DNA of 64,000 bases from Apoderus coryli (taxonomy: Eukaryota > Arthropoda > Insecta > Coleoptera > Attelabidae), in the NCBI GenBank assembly GCA_911728435.2, contig OU452205.1, positions 7,508,260 through 7,572,259 on the forward strand. The letters are read 5' to 3'. Positions 56,821 to 64,000 of the stretch are shown in pieces. Position 1 is the first letter of the stretch, and each line of letters opens with the position of its first letter. The notes beneath the pieces are model-generated. The model searched no databases, had not been told where the DNA came from, and saw only the letters and a list, made by a program, of their open reading frames with translations. The position numbers and the translations under genes were made by a program.

Positions 56821-58160
56821 CTAATTATTATTAAAATTCTGTTTCGTTACGCAGGTCATATATTTTTGATTACCTATGTTATATCTTGTTGGGAAAGTTT
56901 TGGGGTGAACTAACAATTATTTTGTCAGTGTTTATTTGAAAAACAGATTTATATGGTAATTTAGGCGCAATACTCATATCTATAGAACAAGATTCAATTA
57001 CTAGTAGATTTATTATTAGATTTATTTATGGTCCGATTTCATTTCTAGGATCACTTTATTAATATTTTATTTAGCCCTCCTCTTTTTTAATATTTCAGTC
57101 TATTTTTACCCCTTAAAATTAGCTAAAAGAAAATGATTAATTTTCTTTATGTAGTTTTGGATATATGATATTTTTTTAACCGTCTTTTGACAATATTCAC
57201 TTATATGCTCTGTAGTCCACCATCAAATCAGATCCACGTCCTCTGCGAAGGTATTTTTGTATCAAATTTGTTAAAATCAGTTAAACTAAAAGTGTGCTAT
57301 ATCTCAAATCAATAGCTACACGGTTTTTATTAAGACAATTAATTATTCATGAGGGTCTTTTCCTGCTGATTTTATGACACTAAAAACTATTTGTGTCTCT
57401 CTAAGATTTTCCCTAAACCAGTCTCTGCATAATATTCTATGGCCCATTGGAAATCTTAGCGTTTTTGTCCGTTCTTTTGCTTTCCTAATTTACACTCTTC
57501 ATGATATCTATTGGAAAATGTTATAGGTATGTGTTGAATATACTTGATCCTATGCTTAGATTGGTTAATGTTTGCTGGAGACCTTTTAGCGAAAAATTAT
57601 TGCTAGTTTGAACAAATTTATATACAAGGTGTGACGCACACAATGTATTAACGTATAATAGTAAATAGTGTATTGTAACTCTAATTCTTAGTTTTGTATT
57701 TTATGCCTATTGATAAGAGCTGTAGCTTTAGTGTTTATGGCGCAGGTGATTCCTAACAATATAAATGAGAGTTTATTTATAAATGGGAACTAGTGATTTA
57801 GTTCCTTTAATGGTTTGCTATAAGTGTATTTCTTATTCTTGTTTAAGAAATGTATTTTATTTTGAAATGTCGCCTTTCAAAACTTTGTTTAATTATTTCG
57901 TGACAATTTAGTATAATAGAAGTTGTAATAATAAAAATAACAAGTCACAACAAAAATTAAACTAGATCCATAATAAATCCTCAACCATGACTTAGGTATG
58001 TCATTAAATCTTTAGCTTCTGGCTTGGTGGGAAATAGGGCACTGACTATGTTAGAGTAGATGTTTATTTCAAGCGATTGAATGTCTTATAATACGATGTT
58101 TAAATTGGATAATATTTTAGACAATTTATAAATACTGAGTTTTTTGTAGTTCCGCAGAGA
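56821..58160. other. AT-rich stretch, nothing recognised
   Basis: No supported feature. Confidence 0.4.
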
Positions 58161-58257
58161 CTAAGGCATATTGCGCAGTGAAATGACTATATTCCAGCCG
58201 TGGTTTATTCTCAAGGTCACTGAGACTTCTTCTCTTGTATTGAGGCATTTTAACTTG

Positions 58258-58540
58258 TAATGTACGTTGGCATGTATAGAGAAGGTTCAGAAATCGTGTT
58301 TACGATTTATATACTATGCAATACAGCAATTTCAGCCAGTTTCATATATGCTTCTAGATGCGAAGTGGTCTACTATGAGAGGCCGACGCTATTTGCGTTC
58401 CGCAGTTTTGTTTCACAGAATTTTGTATTACCAGTCACCTCCATATTTATGGAACAAGATTCGGTTTCATAGAGATGTAGGTACATACACTGGCCTTCAG
58501 ATTCAGAGGACTTATTTCACCACCAGCATATAAAACAAGT
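58258..58540 (+). pseudogene. LINE reverse-transcriptase C-terminal fragment
   Basis: The frame at 58267-58530 reads IEKVQKSCLRFIYYAIQQF, then LLDAKWSTMRGRRYLRSAVLF and HRILYYQSPPYLWNKIRFHR. This matches the LExVQxxxLRFLYYR...LxxRRxxxxxxFLxKxL...SPxLLxxI block after the palm of R1/jockey-type LINEs. It is 5' truncated and lacks the zinc knuckle. It is distinct from the 33-kb LINE. Confidence 0.65.
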
Positions 58541-61500
58541 CTTTTTAACGGAGTTTTACATTTAATATGTAGCGTATTTATAAAAATATTCCTTAAACTA
58601 TTGAAACCTGACATATTTAAAATACAATTTGATCATGTCAACCAGAGCCTTCTCTAGACAAACCATGAACAGATAATGGCAACACCGCAAACCGCAATAC
58701 GAATAGTAAACCAGTGTACTGTACATATTCGGCCGGTGAGCGGTCGCAATGAAAATATTTGTAAACTATTGTGTACTCGTATTTTTTAACATAGAATTCT
58801 AAATTTCAATTTGTGTTAATATTCCAGTTATTAGAAACATAAAATTTCAATTAAATTGGCCTTTATGAATAGTTAATTTTTTTCTTTTTGTAACGCTCGA
58901 GTTGTTCTTCGAGCGATTTTCTAGGGTTTGAGACTGTTTTTGACAAATATTTAGGCAAATTTAACATCCATGACAAATTATATTAAGACAGCTTTGCATC
59001 GCACTATATATTATCCAGCGGGAACTGGCGTATATGTGTCAAAAGTAGGTCGTATAGACTTATACTCTAAATATCACAAACGATAAAGTGTATTTTGATT
59101 TGGCATGAGTGCTATATGTGTCATATACGACAAAGACTCAAAATATCGCGTGTTACCATAGCTAAGACGCTAATTTGAAACGACTTCCATGATAATATCG
59201 TAGAATCATGGAAAATCTTAGGAAATGTAACTTCAAAAAAACTACTCAGAGTATTAGAGCACCGACAGTGTAATACTTACCACTATTGGTGCATTATCCA
59301 TAACAGTGTCAGCAGTTACACAAGTACGTCTGGATCTAACTCCTATTCATATAATAGTTGCTAGAGTGGATTACATATCATACATCAACCGATACTCTGC
59401 CTCGCTGAAACTCTTCGGAAAATTCTGAACGCGACTTGTTTGCAAACAATATCCAAAATTATATTGCGATATTTGTCAACACAATATAAATAAATTTAAC
59501 TCAATAAAACCAGTGTGTATAGACCCAGTATTTTACATCTACCTAATAGGCACAGCCCATATTTCCCTAGATTACGCAAACATCATTAAGTCTTTTTCAA
59601 TTATTTATTAAACTTTAGGAAACTCAGTCCGGGATTCAAGATAATATCATATTTACCTCAACATATTTAATTTTCCGCTATCCTCTAATACGGTTACATA
59701 ATCTGAGTCTGCAAATGGCTGGATTAAGTAATGCTTAATAAGTTATTACATAATATGCCAACAGAAATACGTCAATTCTGTAATGTACTTTTTTCGGAAA
59801 GAGCTTTTAATCGTAACCATTTCATAAGTTGTTAGATAATTTTAGATTATCGCATACCGGGAAAGAGGAGATGTCAGTTTTGAACATAATAGGCAACAGT
59901 TGCAATTGATATGGCAAATTAGATTTAATTAATTTGAGTTAGTGTCGTTAACATAGTTTCGGTATCTGAGACTACTTTTGCTACTTTATATTTATAATCG
60001 TTTATCATTTGGCAATCAGAAAGTTTTTGCCATAATAATTGATTGATTATTTACAAATAAAAACACTTTTTGATTACAATAAGTTGTATATGCAAATCAT
60101 TTTATACAGGGTGTGCTATTTTATAGAAAACAATCAAGTCATCCCACCAATTTAAAAATAATATTCCATATATCATAAGTATGATAGCCATTAAATACTC
60201 AAATTATTTATAGTTTAGCTAATACATAATTAAAATATATAACTCCCGGGATGGCGAATGGCATTTCTTTTCTTCTCGCTGAAATTTTCATGTCCACCAT
60301 AGAGCAGAAATCTCTCTGACAATACAAATGGCCCTATTCCTCTTCTTCAGGAGATATGCCGATTATATTCGTACCATACACCAAAGGCTCTGATAATAAC
60401 ATCATACTCTCTTTGAACTTTCTGAATTCCATACATAATCGTATCAAATTCACTTCTGAAACAGAAATAAATAATTCACTCCCATAGATCTTCTAATTTA
60501 TAAACATAACACGAACCTCAAGTTCTCCATATACCATAAACCTACATCCACATATGTAATTATAGACTTTCATCCATGAAATCATAAATTTTTCAGCTTT
60601 TGACTCATACCTTCATCGCCTAACTACCTTTCTTTAACTCCCTAACTTTTAACATTCAACACTGATCTTCCCACAATCCAACTTTAACTCCCTATTTATA
60701 CAAACCCTATATTTATTTAATACAAAACTACTTCCCCAACCCTCAACCAAATTTTTGGGTTTCTGGTCAAAAAACTCTGATGGATTTATTAAAGATATTG
60801 CTTTATTTGAAACCAAAACATTGATAACAATAATATATGTGACCCTTGAAATATGATTTATTAAGTAGAGATATTTTGTTTATTTTTTAATTAATTTTTT
60901 GACAAATTAACAGATAGAAATATAAAAACAATTTGACTGAAATATACCTGAGAATGTCAAAGCTGTGTGGAACCTCAGGATAGTAAGCTATTGTTCTTAA
61001 TTCATTTTACACTTATTAGTTAAATGAAATTTAGTTGGTTTCACCGTGTAACATCAGAAATGTTGTTGGTGCACAATCATAATCAATACTCCAAAGTTGA
61101 AATAAAATTAATAAAATGTAAAAATGATGAAAAAAGATATGAGGAACGTTAACTACACAATATTTTCCAGTAGAGTCAGTCAATCATTCATCGTTTGCAG
61201 AACTTAATTTATTTTGTTGTCAGTCTGTGCAGGGGTTACCGATTGTTACTAAATAATATGTGAAAATTAGATATTTAGTTTTTTTCTTATTACGAGTAAT
61301 AATTTCTATATATGGTTTGACAACAAAGAAAAAATATTGTGTAATACTCGTATATAGCTTGTTTAATTATAACGAGCATAAAGATCAAAGTTCAGCAAGT
61401 TCACAACTACAGCTCTTTATTCTACAATGTGGTATATAACAGTTTCATTTTTCCCTTAAATTAAAAAGAGATGGACAGATATATTCCTGAATTAGGCACT

Positions 61501-62879
61501 TTCAATGAGTCGTACAATTTTACAAATAGTGTTTTTCTTAACTTGACACCTTGACTATAATCAGTGTACGTAATAACAAACAAGATCAAAATCAAAGTAA
61601 ACAAATAATCACTCTTTTCTAACTGCCTTTGAAGCTTTTGAATATTGATTTTTTGCTCCTTCTTCTTCCGTGCTTAACAATATAAACATTAGATCCAAGC
61701 ACTTAATAACCGGTCGCGACGAAAGCGTTAGAGACAATAAAAAATTTGTAATTAGAAAATAAGAACAAAACACCACCAATTTTTTTTCGCAAAACAGTTT
61801 TTGGTTTCTTGCTAAATTTGATAACATAATGAAATGAGGAATAAGGAAATTGTGTCAGAGTCAGACAAAGTTTATTGAAAGTGTTTTTTAGAATTTCTCA
61901 GTGAGATAAAAAAGGGTTTGTGGAATTTTTTTTTCTTTAAAGTGTGTTTGAATGGTTGATTTTAGGTCGCAAAAAAAATTACAACACACAATTCGAATTT
62001 TATAAAGTTATCTTCAAGAGGCTACAAGAAAATGATGAGTTGGATTTCTTGTAGTGACTTGAGAATAACATTAAAAAGTCGAAAAGTCGGCGAACTGAAA
62101 ATTGTGTTTTTAACACCTATAACCGATCATTCAAACATAATTTAAATTAGAACAGAGGTCGTAAACTGGATGTTAAGTTATTTTGTAAATATTTTATTTT
62201 ATAATGTTTTCTTGTGTAAGTTTAAACAAAGATAAATATGCAACGTATATCTAATTACAAGTTTATAAATTATTGAAACTTAATTTTATAGAAGAATATA
62301 ATTAAATAAGGAAAACAAAGTTTTTGTTATAAGATCAAATTATTATTCATTCATTTTTAATTAAAAATTATTCATTCTTATTATTATTTATTTCAGTAAA
62401 AACTATTTGATCTAATACAAGAAAGTACAACTGGTATAATAATAATACTCTTGTGCGCATGCTGCAGGACAATAGGAACTAATCGACCATCCCAACTGCC
62501 TCCCTAAAAGAGTGGCGACCCAGGCTGAGAGAGATAGACAATATTTCGGGTAGATTTCATAGTGGTTTTACTGCTCCCTTATATATACTGTGTCCATAGT
62601 AAGTAGGTATATCCAGAATAGGTGAAAATAATAAAACATTTTTGAATCAGTTATTCATCTTCTGGTTTTTGTCCTTGCTTTGTCTAGAACTAAGAAGTGC
62701 CCAGTAATAATATATAAACTACCTTTAGTTTTGGAAATACATTAAAATTATATTGGGAAAAGTTGTTGTTGTTGTTGTGTATAATGAATATTTACGGCGC
62801 AATTCAAAAATTCAATCCACTTCGGCGCTGTGGTATAGTTTTTCCAATCTTACTAAATAATGCTATACAAAACCATAAC
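58541..62879. other. AT-rich stretch with minor repeats
   Basis: TATACAGGGTGTGCTATTTT at 60105 is one end of a CAGGGTG element with no partner found. A GTT microsatellite lies at 62764-62777. Short ORFs carry no motifs. I see no gene. Confidence 0.35.
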
Positions 62880-62949
62880 CTTTGAAAGTCAATGCCGACC
62901 TCCGCCGTCCATAGGCGCACCATTTTAACTTTTCATAACAATACCTACA

Positions 62950-63310
62950 TGCCCTACGATATTTTAAAAATCCTTTATGCTGAATAATAACAGGGTCTAT
63001 GGCCGGAAAAATGTGATCCACCGATTTTTTCCATATGTTAGTTTTTGTCTAAATCAGATATAACGGTTCTTATATTCTCTAGGATTACAGCGCTTGATTA
63101 AAAATTATTATGTAATTTGATAGATCTTCTTACATTTTATCAATCTAAGAAAAACTATTGAACAGATCATTGTTACAATATTCTGCTACCGTGTTTTACT
63201 GTCGGACACAAATTTTCTTCGTAAATTCCACATTAAGTCTTCGCTATACCATATGGTGTCCATCCGATTATATTTAGATTAATCTGAGAAAATAACACGT
63301 TGTCAAAAAT
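62950..63310 (-). pseudogene. Tc1-like transposase fragment
   Basis: The minus-strand reading gives VLFSQINLNIIGWTPYGIAK, then ENLCPTVKHGS, resembling VLFSDESKFNxxG...RxxxxxxTVKHGGGSVMVWG of Tc1 transposases. The first catalytic Asp position is Q here. The later part is barely legible. Dead. Confidence 0.45.
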
Positions 63311-63645
63311 TATTTGTTTCATTCATATTATATTTATTTGCAAACTCTAATCATTAACCCAATAGTTTTGCCAGTCCCTGTAGTGAGTTTTCTTATAAGG
63401 CGGCTTCCTTTGACAAGCATGAGATATTATACGTCTTATATACGAGGGAGAAATGAATCAAAAAAACCCTGAATTCGATGCCCATTTCTAATTTAAAGAG
63501 GCATGGGAACGGGTAGCCCCGGTAGAATCGTTAAATGTATATATTATACATTAACTTTGGATATACTTATAATGACAACAATATTTATTGTTTGTCAATG
63601 CGGTAAATTAATTTGTCAAAGTAAAGTGGAAAATAAATAACAAAA

Positions 63646-63905
63646 ATGCTCACTAAAGATGAAAAAATGTATTACTTACAGTTATTTAATATAAAATTTC
63701 CAAATACCGTTCCAGCCCAATCCAGATTGTTGAAAAGTGGATTGGTAGGAATGGTTCTATGGCCCACTAGGTTTTCGAATTTATCGGTGATGGATTTTGA
63801 TTTGTGGAGGAGCTTGAAGCAAATAGTATACTCTGTAATCATTCCGAATGATGTGATAGGGAAAGAATCTCAGACGCAATACAGTGGAAGAAATTTAGCA
63901 TAGTT
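63646..63905 (+). pseudogene. IS630-type transposase, internally deleted
   Basis: The ATG at 63646 starts MLTKDEKMYYLQLFNIKFPN, resembling the N-terminus of the insect transposase also seen at 16997. After a deletion it continues MVLWPTRFSNLSVMDFDLWR and SLKQIVYS, matching the WPxRSPDLxxLDFFLWGxLKxxVY motif that holds the second-to-last conserved block. The first catalytic region is gone. The frame ends at 63903. Confidence 0.6.
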
Positions 63906-64000
63906 TCAGGGAAATTCGACCTGGTATTGAAAAGGTGGTGTATTAATAGAATAACAAACAATACCGGAATTCAGTAGTTTGTTAATAGTTTACTTTGTTT

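Noticed and set aside
1..64000. CRISPR array, bacterial operons, rRNA genes
   Set aside because: No regularly spaced repeats with unique spacers, no Shine-Dalgarno-led gene runs and no rRNA-like stretch; the window is eukaryotic in character.

Overview
This window looks like AT-rich, gene-poor nuclear DNA from an insect or other arthropod, either intergenic or inside very large introns. I infer this from the AT-rich composition, mariner, Tc1 and other IS630-type transposase debris, LINE reverse-transcriptase debris, tRNA-headed SINEs, and many TA-flanked elements ending in CAGGGTG. There are no operons, ribosome binding sites or long intact ORFs. I cannot name the species, and I see no intact host protein-coding gene. 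Almost every ORF over 60 codons is either a chance ORF or a decayed transposon fragment.

Two mobile populations dominate. The first is a set of elements carrying type I hammerhead ribozyme (HHR) motifs: a CUGANGA box, a stem II hairpin, a GAAA box and a matching stem I. I count about ten copies with an intact core and about ten damaged or uncertain ones, on both strands. Several lie inside head-to-head or tandem units, as in Penelope-like retroelements and animal retrozymes. The clearest are at 2088-2672 (two ribozymes 327 bp apart in tandem) and 48626-49131 (two in opposite orientation in an insertion flanked by a 13-bp target duplication). The second population is long foldback elements, hairpins with arms of roughly 60 to 460 bp, at 500-1434, 11950-12335, 19358-20370, 37011-37815, 38655-39605 and 39617-40180. 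Several end in CAGGGTG next to TA. A decayed IS630/mariner-type transposon with a similar terminus lies at 16735-17533 and may represent the autonomous source.

Layout: 0-2.7 kb, a foldback and the tandem HHR unit. 4-6 kb, LINE pieces and a small foldback. 7.4-8.2 kb, a foldback and a tandem duplication. 10-13.1 kb, a mariner piece, poly-T, CAGGGTG elements and SINE heads. 14.4-26.4 kb, an IS630-type relic, a 1-kb hairpin, HHR relics, and three CRE/E-box/TATA promoter-like islands (14.39, 23.6 and 25.8 kb). 28.9-30.3 kb, two HHRs flanking a mariner relic. 32.3-35.7 kb, LINE pieces, an HHR element with inverted partial copies, and one GC-rich possible exon. 36.3-40.2 kb, an almost continuous run of foldbacks with HHR motifs. 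43.9 and 44.9 kb, two more CRE islands. 45.4-51.2 kb, a 1.2-kb terminal-inverted-repeat element, a composite repeat with a nested HHR insertion, and a mariner relic. 53-64 kb, mostly featureless DNA with a tandem repeat, a tRNA-Ala-like SINE head, one foldback and LINE, Tc1 and IS630-type relics.

Host function, if any, is probably regulatory. The CRE-bearing islands could be alternative promoters or enhancers of a gene whose exons lie mostly outside the window. Hairpins and ribozymes, if transcribed, would give double-stranded and self-cleaving or circular RNAs. All calls come from reading the sequence; no searches or folding programs were run.
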